Shown one piece after another: positions 8,447 to 16,851 of a stretch of 64,000 nucleotides of DNA. The DNA comes from Flavobacterium sp. SUN052. Lineage in GTDB: Bacteria; Bacteroidota; Bacteroidia; Flavobacteriales; Flavobacteriaceae. A program made the position numbers and the translations under genes. The notes under the pieces were generated by a model. That model was given only the letters and a program-made list of their open reading frames with translations, was not told where the DNA came from and did not search any database. Location of the stretch: positions 434,001 through 498,000 of the forward strand of contig NZ_JAPQNS010000002.1 in NCBI RefSeq assembly GCF_028867935.1. Direction: 5' to 3'. Each line of letters opens with the position of its first letter. The stretch's first letter is position 1.

Positions 8447-9190
8447 CTATAAATAAGGTGTGGCAATAGCCAGAACAGCTGCTTTGTCCAGCGGCTCATC
8501 AAACGCTTCTCGAACACGGTCGGCGCTTTTGCCCGTCAGGGCTACCAGGTCAACTGTAGCCTGAGTCGTTAGGCCTTCACCGGCATAAACGGCCGCTGGT
8601 GCTTCGTCGGTAGCCGACACCCATCCACGCAGACCGCGTAACCGGCGCACTTCCGATGCGTGACGAGCTTCTACTGAGTGAATTTGGAGAGCTGTTGTCA
8701 GCACATCCATACCTAGTAAGAAACCAGCCTGACCTTTATAAGCCCGAACACCCGTATCTTCAAACGCCTGCGCTAACAGCAAAAACGTCTGATAATCGGT
8801 GAAGGTTGTGGCACCGTACTTGAACGTCGGTTTAGCTACCGCAGCCGCGCCAAGCGCACCTTTCAACAGGGCAACGTGAGCGGTTTCGTGCTTACCAATC
8901 TGAGTGAAAATAGCTTTGTCGGCTGCTGGAATCAGGTTGGCAGCGGCATTACCTTTCTGGTAATAATCGTCTTCGAGGTATTCGAGCGTCAGGGCGAAGT
9001 TCAGCACATCCTGTACCGATGTCGATTGGGCATAAGCCTCATTCAGTACGCTGGCCATTACCGTTGGAGCCGAAACCGCCAACGCTTTCTTGCCCAGACC
9101 GAGCAATTTCCGGCGCGAGTAGTAAGCAAGCCGCTCAGTGGCATCGCCATCAACAGCCTCAATGTCCTGGAATATTTTGAATAAATTCAT
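8447..9190 (-). CDS. Ferritin-like domain protein with Tat-like leader (second of a pair)
   Basis: 247 residues. A twin-arginine-like leader (SRRKLLGLGKKALAVSAP) lies near residues 25-45, after an unusually long N-terminal extension. The mature part is a four-helix ferritin-like domain of the Ferritin_2 type with iron-ligand patterns LEYLEDDYY, KHETAH, FEDTGVRAY and VEARH. The leader suggests folding or cofactor loading before export to the periplasm. The gene starts 14 bases after a paralogue and the two are surely cotranscribed. This family is widespread in Bacteroidota. Its substrate is not established, and iron or peroxide handling is an inference. Confidence 0.8.
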   Translation of the reverse strand: MNLFKIFQDIEAVDGDATERLAYYSRRKLLGLGKKALAVSAPTVMASVLNEAYAQSTSVQDVLNFALTLEYLEDDYYQKGNAAANLIPAADKAIFTQIGKHETAHVALLKGALGAAAVAKPTFKYGATTFTDYQTFLLLAQAFEDTGVRAYKGQAGFLLGMDVLTTALQIHSVEARHASEVRRLRGLRGWVSATDEAPAAVYAGEGLTTQATVDLVALTGKSADRVREAFDEPLDKAAVLAIATPYL

Positions 9191-9204
9191 GGAGTCAGTT
9201 TAGT

Positions 9205-9909
9205 TTACTTGGGCAGGTTAGCCGCAGTGATGGTTGTTTTAACGAACGGTTGCGCAAGTGGCAATACAGCCGAAGGAGCCAGAGCACCATCAAGTCCAGT
9301 TGCTACTGCAACAACGTCGTCACCAGCGAAACTGGCTGTTTTAGGGCTCAACATAGAGCGAATAGCAGCCGCGTGGCGAGCCTCTACCGACACAATTTTG
9401 CCCGCCAGAAGCAGGTAATTCACGTCTTTGATCAGTTTACCAGCACCATTGTAGGCAGCAACACCCAAATCTTCAAACGTTTTGGCAGCACCTAATACAC
9501 TAGCGCGATCAGAAAAGTTGATAGCCGTGAAATTAACTTCCAGACCGGCAATAGCACCTGTACCGAGAGCAGCCTTGAAAAAGTCGCGGTGAATAATTTC
9601 GTGATCGCGAATTTCAGTAAGCATTGATCTTTCAGCGTCCGTCATCCCGGTAAATGGTGTGGCAATTACCTGCGTATAGAAAGCGGCCTCCAACTGCTCC
9701 AGCGCATAGGCGTAATTAAGAATACCGACGTCACCCGATCCCAGATCTACCGATGTTGGACCCGTACCCGGCAGTGGCGTCGTCATGTAGTCTTTGTCGG
9801 TACATGCCTGGAGCAATACGGCCCCGGTAGCTACAGTTATGCCTGCATAACGCAGAAACAACCGGCGATCAACTGGCTGTACAAGTCGATCTTGTTTTGT
9901 GTTTTCCAT
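9205..9909 (-). CDS. Ferritin-like domain lipoprotein with Tat-like leader (first of a pair)
   Basis: 234 residues. The leader has a twin-arginine motif (DRRLFLRYAG) followed by a hydrophobic stretch and a lipobox (VLLQAC), so the protein may be a Tat-exported lipoprotein. The ferritin-like domain shows the same helices as its downstream neighbour: LEQLEAAFY, DHEIIH, FEDLGVAAY and VEARH. These supply the Glu and His ligands of a diiron site in this family. A low-complexity Gly/Pro/Thr linker joins leader and domain. It is the first gene of the pair, and the 190-base stretch upstream should hold the promoter, though I found no exact -7 consensus there. Confidence 0.8.
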   Translation of the reverse strand: MENTKQDRLVQPVDRRLFLRYAGITVATGAVLLQACTDKDYMTTPLPGTGPTSVDLGSGDVGILNYAYALEQLEAAFYTQVIATPFTGMTDAERSMLTEIRDHEIIHRDFFKAALGTGAIAGLEVNFTAINFSDRASVLGAAKTFEDLGVAAYNGAGKLIKDVNYLLLAGKIVSVEARHAAAIRSMLSPKTASFAGDDVVAVATGLDGALAPSAVLPLAQPFVKTTITAANLPK

Positions 9910-10099
9910 TCCGTTTGGCTAATAAAATAGTTGTGAACCTACCCGTCCGTTGTGTTGTCCGAGGGTGGATACTCGATGAATAAGTACGCAAGCCATGTGT
10001 TTATGGATTGCTCTGCCCTAAAACAGCCTTTCTCATCGGGTATAAAGTCAACTAAAAATCAGCCCGGTATGATTGGAAAATAAATTAAACGGGACAATC

Positions 10100-10423
10100 T
10101 TATTCCTCGTCGTCCTGAAACGCCCGGTAGGCTCGCTGCAACTCATCAAACGTCTTTGTGTTTCCCTGCTGGCGAGCCAGCTGCATCCCAAAATCGTAGT
10201 ACATAGCTGCTTTGGTACGGTCGCCGAGGTCAGCGTAGAGCTGAGCGGCATGATAGTAGGTCGGTAAGTATTGAGGGTGCTCGGTGAGCAGTTTCTCCAG
10301 ATAATGCTGAGCCTGACCCGGGTTTTCGGTCAGGTATTCCATCGCCAGCGCATAAACATTAAAAGGCTGATCGGGTTCATCCTGTACGAATTGAAGCAAT
10401 TGTTGGATTCGTTCGTTATTCAT
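10100..10423 (-). CDS. Small tetratricopeptide-repeat protein
   Basis: 107 residues, no signal peptide, cytoplasmic. Helix pairs of the TPR type are visible: NVYALAMEYLTENPGQAQHYLEK (split by its two helices), then PTYYHAAQLYADLGDRTKAA and a following AMYYDFGMQLARQQ helix. It ends in an acidic tail (FQDDEE). Proteins of this length and pattern are common in Cytophagales, and I know of no assigned function. It probably acts as a protein-protein adaptor. It is transcribed away from etfB. Confidence 0.7.
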   Translation of the reverse strand: MNNERIQQLLQFVQDEPDQPFNVYALAMEYLTENPGQAQHYLEKLLTEHPQYLPTYYHAAQLYADLGDRTKAAMYYDFGMQLARQQGNTKTFDELQRAYRAFQDDEE

Positions 10424-10500
10424 TTGCGTAAAAAATTAGTATGCATGCATACTGTTTTTAAAATGACTTCGTAATTTAGCCGCAAAATAAGGGGCTGGTA

Positions 10501-10558
10501 GCAGTAAGCAGTGGCAGTTGGCCTATTCTCTACGCTGCAAACTGCCACTGTTTACTGC
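10501..10558. repeat. 19-bp inverted repeat upstream of etfB
   Basis: GCAGTAAGCAGTGGCAGTT (10501-10519) pairs with 10540-10558 across all 19 positions, with a single G-T wobble and a 20-base loop. It lies in the divergent spacer between the TPR gene and etfB. The same short words (CAGTRAGCAG) recur in the spacer after etfB. It could be a REP-like element or a structured leader. No T-run follows. Confidence 0.65.
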
Positions 10559-10591
10559 TCCTGACTCTGAACAACTAACCACGTAAAAAAT

Positions 10592-11329
10592 ATGAAAATC
10601 TTAGTGTGCGTGACGAGCGTGCCCGACACGACGACCAAGATTGCCTTCACCGACGGTAACACCAAGCTCAACAAAGCCGGTGTTCAGTTTATCACAGGAC
10701 CGTACGACGACTACGCGTTGGCGCGGGCCGTTGAACTGAAGGAGAAATCGGGGGCAACAGTAACCGTACTTAATGTAGGTGAATCTGACACTGAACCGGT
10801 TATTCGCAAATGTCTGGCCATCGGCGCCGACGATGCGATCCGGGTGAATGCTGATCCGGTAGATGCCTATTTCGTGGCTGAGCAGATTGCCGCCATCGCC
10901 AAAGAAAACAGCTACGATCTGATTTTGATGGGCCGTGAGTCCATTGATTATAATGGCGGACAGGTTCACGGAATTGTTGCTGAAATGTTAGGCATCCCTT
11001 CTATCTCGCCCGTGATGAAGCTTGACATTGACGGAAGCACCGCCAAAATGACCCGCGAAATCGAAGGCGGCAAAGAAGATCTGGAAGCAAACCTGCCACT
11101 GGTGCTGGGTTGTCAGGAGCCCATTGCCGAATGGAAAATTCCGAATATGCGGGGCATCATGTCAGCGCGGACAAAACCGCTCAAAGTGGTGCAGCCAACG
11201 GGCAACGACACTCTCACGAAGGTGGCCAACTACGAAATGCCAGCTCCGCGCGGGGCCGTCAAAATGATCCCCGCCGACCAGGCCGAGACACTCATCCAAC
11301 TGCTCCGCACAGAGGCAAAAGTAATTTAA
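10592..11329 (+). CDS. etfB: Electron transfer flavoprotein subunit beta
   Basis: 245 residues, a normal length for EtfB. It starts MKILVCVTSVPDTTTKI and carries the family signature region around DLILMGRESIDYNGGQVHG and VAEMLGIPSISPVMKL. EtfB binds AMP and pairs with EtfA to carry electrons from acyl-CoA dehydrogenases and related flavoenzymes to the respiratory chain in the cytoplasm. etfA follows after a 144-base gap that is unusually long for this pair. Both spacers flanking etfB contain related CAGTRAGCAG words. Confidence 0.95.
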   Translation: MKILVCVTSVPDTTTKIAFTDGNTKLNKAGVQFITGPYDDYALARAVELKEKSGATVTVLNVGESDTEPVIRKCLAIGADDAIRVNADPVDAYFVAEQIAAIAKENSYDLILMGRESIDYNGGQVHGIVAEMLGIPSISPVMKLDIDGSTAKMTREIEGGKEDLEANLPLVLGCQEPIAEWKIPNMRGIMSARTKPLKVVQPTGNDTLTKVANYEMPAPRGAVKMIPADQAETLIQLLRTEAKVI

Positions 11330-11473
11330 TCCAGTGAGCAGCCATTCAGTGAGCAGGTAGCAACCAACAGTAAGCAGTCAATAGCCCTCAATTAATCTGA
11401 TGGCTTTTCACTGATACCTGATCGTTGCTCGTTGTTCACTGCTAACTGCTCCCTGTTAACTGTCAACTGAATC
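11330..11473. repeat. Repeat-rich spacer between etfB and etfA
   Basis: The left half carries CAGTGAGCAG, TCAGTGAGCAGG and CAGTAAGCAGTC. The right half carries complementary words (TTCACTGCTAACTGCTCC, CTGTTAACTG), giving an imperfect long hairpin. The words match the perfect hairpin upstream of etfB, suggesting two insertions of one repeat family. No gene is present. Confidence 0.45.
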
Positions 11474-12436
11474 ATGTCTGTCCTAATATTTGTCGAATTA
11501 GACGAAGGTAAAATCAAGAAATCCTCACAAGAGGCCATTTTCTACGGCGCAAAAGTTGCCGAAATGATGGGAACATCGGCCACCGCCGTAGTAGCTGGAG
11601 AAGGTGATCAAAGCGAACTGGCCACAGCCGGGCGTTTTGGCGCTACCAAAGTCCTCCACGCTGCCGATTCGAAACTCAATGAGCCAAACGGCATGGCCTA
11701 TGCCTCGGTGGTTGCCGCAGCGGCTCAGCAGGAAGGGTCATCCGTAATTGTGCTGGCGAAATCGTCGTTGGCCGATGCTATGGCGGCTCGCTTGGCAGGT
11801 AAGCTCAAAGCGGGTTTGGCGGCCAACGTGCTCGAACTCCCCGACTTGTCGAACGGATTCCGGGTGAAGCGGAGTATCTACACGGGCAAGGCATTTGCCT
11901 ACACGGACCTGACGGCTGACACCAAGATTTTAGCGATCAAGAAAAACACCATCGAGACGCAGGAAACGGATGCTTCGGCAACGGTGGAAGCATTCAGCCC
12001 GGCTCTCAACGACGGTGACTTTGGTTTGAAAGTGACCAACACCGAAAAAGCCACCGGCGATGTGTTGTTGCCAGAAGCCGATTTAGTTGTATCGGCAGGC
12101 CGTGGCTTGAAAGGACCGGAGAATTGGGGTATTGTAGAAGACCTGGCGAAAGCCCTTCATGCAGCAACGGCCTGTTCGAAACCCGTATCGGATTTGGACT
12201 GGCGCCCTCACCACGAACACGTGGGCCAAACGGGAATTAAAGTAAGTCCGAACCTGTATATCGCAGCCGGTATCTCGGGGGCCATTCAGCATTTGGCGGG
12301 TGTCAACTCGTCGAAAGTCATTGTGGTGATTAACAAAGACCCCGAGGCACCATTCTTTAAATCAGCTGATTACGGTATTGTTGGTGATGTATTTGACGTG
12401 TTGCCTCGCCTTACAAAAGCTGTTCAGGCTTTGTAA
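11474..12436 (+). CDS. etfA: Electron transfer flavoprotein subunit alpha
   Basis: 320 residues. The N-terminal half has the EtfA/B fold. The C-terminal FAD-binding domain is clear: VSAGRGLKGPENWG, then GQTGIKVSPNLYIAAGISGA and the family signature IVVINKDPEAPFFKSADYGI. The heterodimer with EtfB carries FAD and acts as electron shuttle in the cytoplasm. A strong hairpin terminator follows the stop, so etfBA is probably a two-gene unit. The ETF:quinone oxidoreductase gene is not in the window. Confidence 0.95.
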   Translation: MSVLIFVELDEGKIKKSSQEAIFYGAKVAEMMGTSATAVVAGEGDQSELATAGRFGATKVLHAADSKLNEPNGMAYASVVAAAAQQEGSSVIVLAKSSLADAMAARLAGKLKAGLAANVLELPDLSNGFRVKRSIYTGKAFAYTDLTADTKILAIKKNTIETQETDASATVEAFSPALNDGDFGLKVTNTEKATGDVLLPEADLVVSAGRGLKGPENWGIVEDLAKALHAATACSKPVSDLDWRPHHEHVGQTGIKVSPNLYIAAGISGAIQHLAGVNSSKVIVVINKDPEAPFFKSADYGIVGDVFDVLPRLTKAVQAL

Positions 12437-12488
12437 GTAATACCTGAAGAGTGATTTCACTGTAGGTCGATTAGTTTAGACACTATCT

Positions 12489-12523
12489 AAAAAAGGGAAA
12501 CGCGCAAGTGTTTCCCTTTTTTT
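12489..12523 (+). terminator. Rho-independent terminator after etfA
   Basis: AAAAAAGGGAAAC (12489-12501) pairs with GTTTCCCTTTTTT (from 12510) around an 8-base loop and runs into T residues. It starts about 50 bases beyond the etfA stop. Confidence 0.85.
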
Positions 12524-12595
12524 GCGCAACGAACTGCCCTCGTCCAGCGTAATACTACATAGAACAAACAAACCAGCGTATAAATCTAACCTGCC

Positions 12596-13108
12596 GTGAA
12601 CCGCTATACATTCTTAAAAAATCTGGGCCTTCGGGGGGCAGCGCTTATGGCTGTGATGACCTCCTGCGTGCACGAAGAGGACACCTACGTAGAAGCCTTA
12701 AAATTGAACGCCAATGGCCAGTCGACCACGCCTGGCTCGACCACCACAACACCAGTAGCTACAACACCAACCAGCACAACGGCCACAACGACAGACCTGC
12801 TGGGGATCAAAAACCCATTACTCACCCTTGATTTAACCACAACAACGGCCCTGAAAAATGTGGGAGGATACATAGCTAAAAATGGCTATGTGGTGGCCCA
12901 GGTAAGCGCAGGAGTCTACGTGGCGGTTACGCAAACGTGCAGTCATGAACCGAAGAAACAGATTATTCTGAACGGCAGTGAATTTTATTGCACAGCACAC
13001 GGTGCCCGATTCGATCTTACCGGTAAAGGCAAAAATAGTCTCGGAAGCCGGGGAATTGCCGCCTACAAAGTCATTACCGACGGCAAAACATTAGTTGTAT
13101 ACTCATAA
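12596..13108 (+). CDS. Rieske [2Fe-2S] lipoprotein
   Basis: 170 residues from a GTG start. The leader ends in a lipobox at Cys24 (AVMTSC), so the mature protein should be lipid-anchored in the periplasm or outer membrane. A Thr/Pro-rich linker (about residues 40-65) leads into a Rieske fold. The cluster ligands are visible as Cys115-Ser-His117 and Cys132-Thr-Ala-His135, followed by GARFDLTGKG. The disulfide-forming extra cysteines of high-potential respiratory Rieske proteins are absent, pointing to a ferredoxin-like member. It heads a tight group with a thioredoxin, ApbE, DUF4266 and DUF3570, which suggests an extracytoplasmic electron-transfer role. Confidence 0.85.
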   Translation: MNRYTFLKNLGLRGAALMAVMTSCVHEEDTYVEALKLNANGQSTTPGSTTTTPVATTPTSTTATTTDLLGIKNPLLTLDLTTTTALKNVGGYIAKNGYVVAQVSAGVYVAVTQTCSHEPKKQIILNGSEFYCTAHGARFDLTGKGKNSLGSRGIAAYKVITDGKTLVVYS

Positions 13109-13118
13109 AAATAGCCCA

Positions 13119-13562
13119 ATGAAACTTCTCGCAGTATCCTTACTGATTTCCTTTGCGCTTGCGGCTCCCCAATGGCAACTCAATTTTGATCAGGCCAAAA
13201 CCGAAGCCAAAGCCAACCACAAACATATTCTATTAAATTTCAGCGGCTCCGACTGGTGTGGCCCCTGCATAAAACTCAAGAAAGACGTTTTTGAGTCTGA
13301 GGGTTTTGTACAGTATGCCGAAACCCGCCTGGTGCTGGTTCGGGCCGATTTCCCCCGGGCAGCTAAAAACCAGTTGAGCAAGGCGCAAACTGCCCACAAC
13401 GAATCGCTGGCCGAACGGTATAACCCTGATGGCTCTTTCCCGCTTACGGTATTACTTGATGCTGACGGCAAAGCCCTGAAAAGCTGGAAGGGATACCCGG
13501 CCACCATGACGCTGCAAACGCTGCTGCAAGATATTGATGCCCAACTCCCCACTGCTCACTGA
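13119..13562 (+). CDS. Exported thioredoxin-like protein
   Basis: 147 residues from ATG 13119, giving a short signal peptide (MKLLAVSLLISFALA) that an in-frame start 24 bases earlier would spoil. The active site is WCGPC at residues 46-50, and the conserved cis-proline region appears as SFPLTVLLD. It probably reduces or isomerises disulfides in the periplasm. It follows the Rieske gene by 10 bases and ends just before apbE. Within the cluster it may keep the cysteines of the DUF4266 protein or the Rieske protein in the right state, which is inference. Confidence 0.85.
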   Translation: MKLLAVSLLISFALAAPQWQLNFDQAKTEAKANHKHILLNFSGSDWCGPCIKLKKDVFESEGFVQYAETRLVLVRADFPRAAKNQLSKAQTAHNESLAERYNPDGSFPLTVLLDADGKALKSWKGYPATMTLQTLLQDIDAQLPTAH

Positions 13563-13575
13563 TGCTACTGGTCTG

Positions 13576-14496
13576 ATGCACAAAAAAGTGCTCAGGCTAA
13601 TGGGAAATCGCTTTGAGCTGAGCGTAGTAATGGATGAGGCAACATTAGCGGAAACCCATCTGGAGGCAGCTATTGCTGAAATCAGCCGGATCGAAGCGCT
13701 ACTGACAACGTTTAACCCTACTAGCCAAACGAACCAGATCAATGCGCAGGCCGGTATTGCTCCCGTAGTGGTAGACCGCGAAGTATTCGACCTGATTGCT
13801 CGCTCGGTGCGCATTTCTGAACTGACTCAGGGGGCTTTCGACATTACCTACGGCTCCATTGACAAACGGCTCTGGAACTTCGATACGACCATGACCACCC
13901 TGCCCGATGCTAAAACAGCCCGGCAGTCGGTGCGGCTCATCAACTATAAAAACGTAGTGTTCAACGAGGCCGACAGTAGCGTGTTCCTCCGGGAACGGGG
14001 GATGCGCATCGGCTTTGGCGGCATCGGAAAAGGATATTCTGCCGAGCGGGCCAAGCAGCTGCTGATGCGGCTGGGTGTTCAGGCGGGAGTGGTTAATGCC
14101 GCTGGTGACCTGACTACCTGGGGTAACCAGCCAAACGGCCAACCCTGGACCATCGGCATTGCGGACCCTAACACCAAGGCAAAACCTTTTTCGAAACTGA
14201 CCATCAGCAACATGGCCGTAGCTACCTCGGGCAATTACGAGAAATACGTCCTCATCAACGGTAAACGCTATAGCCACACCATTGACCCTCGAACGGGGTA
14301 CCCAGTCAGCGGCTTAAAAAGTGTAACGATTCTGGCTCCCAACGCCGAGATCGCCGATGCGCTGGCTACCCCCGTTATGGTGATGGGTCGCCAGGTGGGG
14401 CTGCACCTGATTGACCAGATGCAACACATTGGGTGCATTGTGGTCGATGATAACGACCGAATTTTTACGTCTAAAAACATTCGTATAAAAGCATGA
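13576..14496 (+). CDS. apbE: FAD:protein FMN transferase
   Basis: 306 residues from ATG 13576. Earlier in-frame starts (TTG 13534, ATG 13537) lie inside the thioredoxin gene. Family motifs are clear: ISRIEALLTTFNPTSQTNQIN, GIGKGYSAERAKQLL, VNAAGDLTTWG, and the Mg-binding C-terminal block HTIDPRTGYPVSGLKSVT. ApbE moves FMN from FAD onto a threonine of a target protein, usually in an FMN-binding domain outside the cytoplasm. No obvious FMN-bind domain is encoded in this cluster, so the target is unknown. No signal peptide is apparent. The stop overlaps the DUF4266 start in an ATGA. Confidence 0.92.
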   Translation: MHKKVLRLMGNRFELSVVMDEATLAETHLEAAIAEISRIEALLTTFNPTSQTNQINAQAGIAPVVVDREVFDLIARSVRISELTQGAFDITYGSIDKRLWNFDTTMTTLPDAKTARQSVRLINYKNVVFNEADSSVFLRERGMRIGFGGIGKGYSAERAKQLLMRLGVQAGVVNAAGDLTTWGNQPNGQPWTIGIADPNTKAKPFSKLTISNMAVATSGNYEKYVLINGKRYSHTIDPRTGYPVSGLKSVTILAPNAEIADALATPVMVMGRQVGLHLIDQMQHIGCIVVDDNDRIFTSKNIRIKA

Positions 14497-14723
14497 AAAT
14501 GAACACAAAACGGTTGATCGGTAGCCTGTGCCTGCTGGGTATCCCCCTCAGTTTACCCAGCTGCGTGTCGGTGAAAGAGTACCAGAAAAGCCGGATCAAC
14601 GACTCTGAAATGGAGTTGGCGGGGCGTAAAGCCGAGAAGTTCGAGACTAGTTTTTACCTCTATCGGGAGGGAGCATCGGGGGCAAATGGGGGCAAAAGCA
14701 GTGGAGGCTGCGGGTGCAACTGA
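14493..14723 (+). CDS. DUF4266 small lipoprotein
   Basis: 76 residues. A signal peptide with lipobox (SLPSC, Cys24) precedes the DUF4266 core VSVKEYQKSRINDSEMELAG. The C-terminal third is Gly-rich and ends in GGCGCN, giving two cysteines near the end of the chain. The start overlaps apbE by four bases, and DUF3570 starts 14 bases downstream. The function is unknown. The cysteine tail and the redox neighbours suggest a metal or thiol role on the periplasmic side of a membrane. Confidence 0.85.
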   Translation: MKMNTKRLIGSLCLLGIPLSLPSCVSVKEYQKSRINDSEMELAGRKAEKFETSFYLYREGASGANGGKSSGGCGCN

Positions 14724-14737
14724 TAAATAGTCATTAA

Positions 14738-15949
14738 ATGAGAAAAATCACCGTAACTGTTGCGCTGATGCTGGCCGCCGGGCTGGGTTGGGCGCAAACG
14801 AAAGAGAAAGAAAAAGTCCCCTCCTACGAAGCCCGTCAGTTAAAAGTTGAAGAAGTCAATCTGGTGTCGAGCTACTACCATCAGGATGGCAATAACTCAG
14901 CTGTGACGGGTGGAATTGGTACCGAAAAACTGACCGATTACGCCAACTCGTTTGATCTGGTACTGACCAAACTCGACGCGAAAAATCGGCAGCATACCTT
15001 CACGTTCGATTTTAACATCGACCATTATACCTCTGCATCGTCAGATAAAATTGACCCGCTCACGGTGTCTTCGGCGTCGAAAAGCGATACGCACATTTAC
15101 CCTTCGGTAACGTGGCGCGTTCAAAACCCGCGCAACCGCACCACCATGAGCTTTGGCTACTCGTACTCAACCGAATACGATTACAAATCGAATGGCTTTA
15201 CGGCCCAGTTTGCCAAAACTTCGGCCGATAACAACCGGGAAGTGAGTCTTCGGGCCAGTATTTTCATGGATACCTGGAGCGCTATTTTGCCCGCTGAACT
15301 CCGACCTGCGACCTACGGCTCCGGGGCTGAAAACGACCGGATTAAGGTGGACGAAAAACCGCGAAACTCGTACAATCTGGCGCTGTCGGTTTCGCAGGTG
15401 ATCAACAAACGGTTGCAGTTGCTGCTCATTGCCGAACCGTCATTCCAGCAGGGTCTGCTGAGTACACCTTTCCACCGGGTTTATTTCACGGATGGCTCGT
15501 TGACTATTGAACGACTACCCGGTACCCGCCTGAAATTACCAGTTGGGGTTCGGGCCAATTATTTCTACGGCGACCGCGTGATTGTGCGGACATTTTATCG
15601 GTTCTACGCTGATGATTGGGGCATGGTAGCGCACACCGCTAATCTGGAAGTACCCGTGAAGATTACTCCCTTCCTGTCGATCAGTCCGTTTTATCGTTTC
15701 CATACGCAATCGGCCGTGCGGTATTTCAGGCCCTATGGGCAACACAATTCTAACCTGCTGTATCATACCAGTGATTACGACATCGGCGACATTTCGACCC
15801 ATTTTGTAGGAACTGGCGTTCGGGTTGCCCCGCCCGGTGGCGTATTGGGCATACGCCACTGGAACTCGCTCGAACTACGGTATGGGCATTATCTGCGCAG
15901 CACCGGCATGACCGCCAACATTGTGACGATGTTGGTAAAAGTAAAATAG
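14738..15949 (+). CDS. DUF3570 outer-membrane beta-barrel-like protein
   Basis: 403 residues with a signal peptide ending near GWAQ (residue 20). The rest is rich in alternating aromatic and polar residues typical of transmembrane beta-strands, including HTFTFDFNIDHYT, TTMSFGYSYSTEYDY, VIVRTFYRFYADDWG and SLELRYGHYL. It ends in MLVKVK. DUF3570 has no assigned function as far as I know, and a beta-barrel in the outer membrane is my inference. It is the last gene of the Rieske-Trx-ApbE-DUF4266 operon and is followed by a strong terminator. Confidence 0.85.
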   Translation: MRKITVTVALMLAAGLGWAQTKEKEKVPSYEARQLKVEEVNLVSSYYHQDGNNSAVTGGIGTEKLTDYANSFDLVLTKLDAKNRQHTFTFDFNIDHYTSASSDKIDPLTVSSASKSDTHIYPSVTWRVQNPRNRTTMSFGYSYSTEYDYKSNGFTAQFAKTSADNNREVSLRASIFMDTWSAILPAELRPATYGSGAENDRIKVDEKPRNSYNLALSVSQVINKRLQLLLIAEPSFQQGLLSTPFHRVYFTDGSLTIERLPGTRLKLPVGVRANYFYGDRVIVRTFYRFYADDWGMVAHTANLEVPVKITPFLSISPFYRFHTQSAVRYFRPYGQHNSNLLYHTSDYDIGDISTHFVGTGVRVAPPGGVLGIRHWNSLELRYGHYLRSTGMTANIVTMLVKVK

Positions 15950-15985
15950 CGCGAACTCCTATGCTCGTATTATAGTTATCAATGA

Positions 15986-16013
15986 AGACCCAAAAACAGG
16001 TGTTTTTGGGTCT
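15986..16013 (+). terminator. Terminator of the ApbE/DUF3570 operon
   Basis: AGACCCAAAAACA and TGTTTTTGGGTCT are perfect 13-base complements with almost no loop. The hairpin lies 36 bases beyond the DUF3570 stop. Confidence 0.75.
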
Positions 16014-16085
16014 GATTTTCAGTTAGCATTTCGGTACATCCGATAATAACTGAATCAGGGAGACTGCAAACGGGAACAGTTTTGC

Positions 16086-16093
16086 TATTTTCG
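16086..16093 (+). promoter_or_regulatory. Possible -7 box of the DUF151 gene
   Basis: TATTTTCG, one base off TAnnTTTG, only five bases before the GTG start at 16098. If real, the transcript would be nearly leaderless, or translation would start at a later codon. Confidence 0.35.
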
Positions 16094-16097
16094 CGCC

Positions 16098-16691
16098 GTG
16101 GAAAAAATTAAGTTAGAGATATTGGGATTATCGCCCAGCCAGTCGCAGTCGGGCTCGTTTGCGTTGGTGTTGGGCGAAGAATACGGTAACCGCCGGTTAC
16201 CCATCATTATTGGTATGTTTGAGGCTCAGGCCATCGCCATCGAAATCGAGAAAATTGTGCCCAACCGGCCCATGACTCACGATTTGTTCAAGCAGTTTGC
16301 CGAGAAATTTAAGTTTACCGTTCGCGAGATTGTAATTTCAGATTTGCGCGAGGGTATTTTCTTTGCACGGGTGGTCTGCTTTGATGGCGTTCGGGAAACC
16401 GTTGTCGATGCTCGTCCCTCGGATGCTATTGCCATTGGCATTCGGTTCAACGTACCCATTTTTACCTACGAAGCGGTCTTGTCGGAAGCCGGAATCACCA
16501 CCAGTCCAGCCGAAGAAGACGAAGACCAGCAAGAGTTAGTGGAGAAAGCTACCCGGCAACCCCGCGCTTTTGGCGAACAACTCAAAGATATGACCGTCGA
16601 TGAATTGCAAAAAATGCTCGACGAAGCCCTTGGCAACGAAGAGTATGAGCGGGCAGCTAAGATTCGCGACGAAATTAGTAAGCGAAATTAG
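16098..16691 (+). CDS. Bifunctional nuclease (DUF151) family protein with UVR motif
   Basis: 197 residues from a GTG start. Residues 1-130 form the DUF151/BFN domain (LALGEEYGNRRLPIIIGMFE-like block, ARPSDAIAIGIRF). After an acidic linker the C terminus is a UVR motif (MTVDELQKMLDEALGNEEYE, RAAKIRDEISKRN), the coiled hairpin by which UvrB and UvrC interact. BFN proteins were described as nucleases active on DNA and RNA. The UVR tail may dock the protein onto a repair partner. This architecture is common in Bacteroidota. The gene is monocistronic, with a terminator 37 bases after the stop. Confidence 0.85.
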   Translation: MEKIKLEILGLSPSQSQSGSFALVLGEEYGNRRLPIIIGMFEAQAIAIEIEKIVPNRPMTHDLFKQFAEKFKFTVREIVISDLREGIFFARVVCFDGVRETVVDARPSDAIAIGIRFNVPIFTYEAVLSEAGITTSPAEEDEDQQELVEKATRQPRAFGEQLKDMTVDELQKMLDEALGNEEYERAAKIRDEISKRN

Positions 16692-16727
16692 ACAATTTGG
16701 CTATTTTTTGTTAGACTTATAAATCGG

Positions 16728-16756
16728 AAAGCTCACTTTAGGGTGAGCTTTTTTTT
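16728..16756 (+). terminator. Terminator of the DUF151 gene
   Basis: AAAGCTCAC (16728-16736) pairs with GTGAGCTTT (16743-16751) around a 6-base loop, and the T-run continues to 16756. Confidence 0.85.
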
Positions 16757-16851
16757 GGCATAATTATTGACATACATACGTTTGTGGCCCCGTTTACGTT
16801 GTTTATCCGGTCAGCCTAATTATAACTTTCAGCATCATTCTTACAAATATC

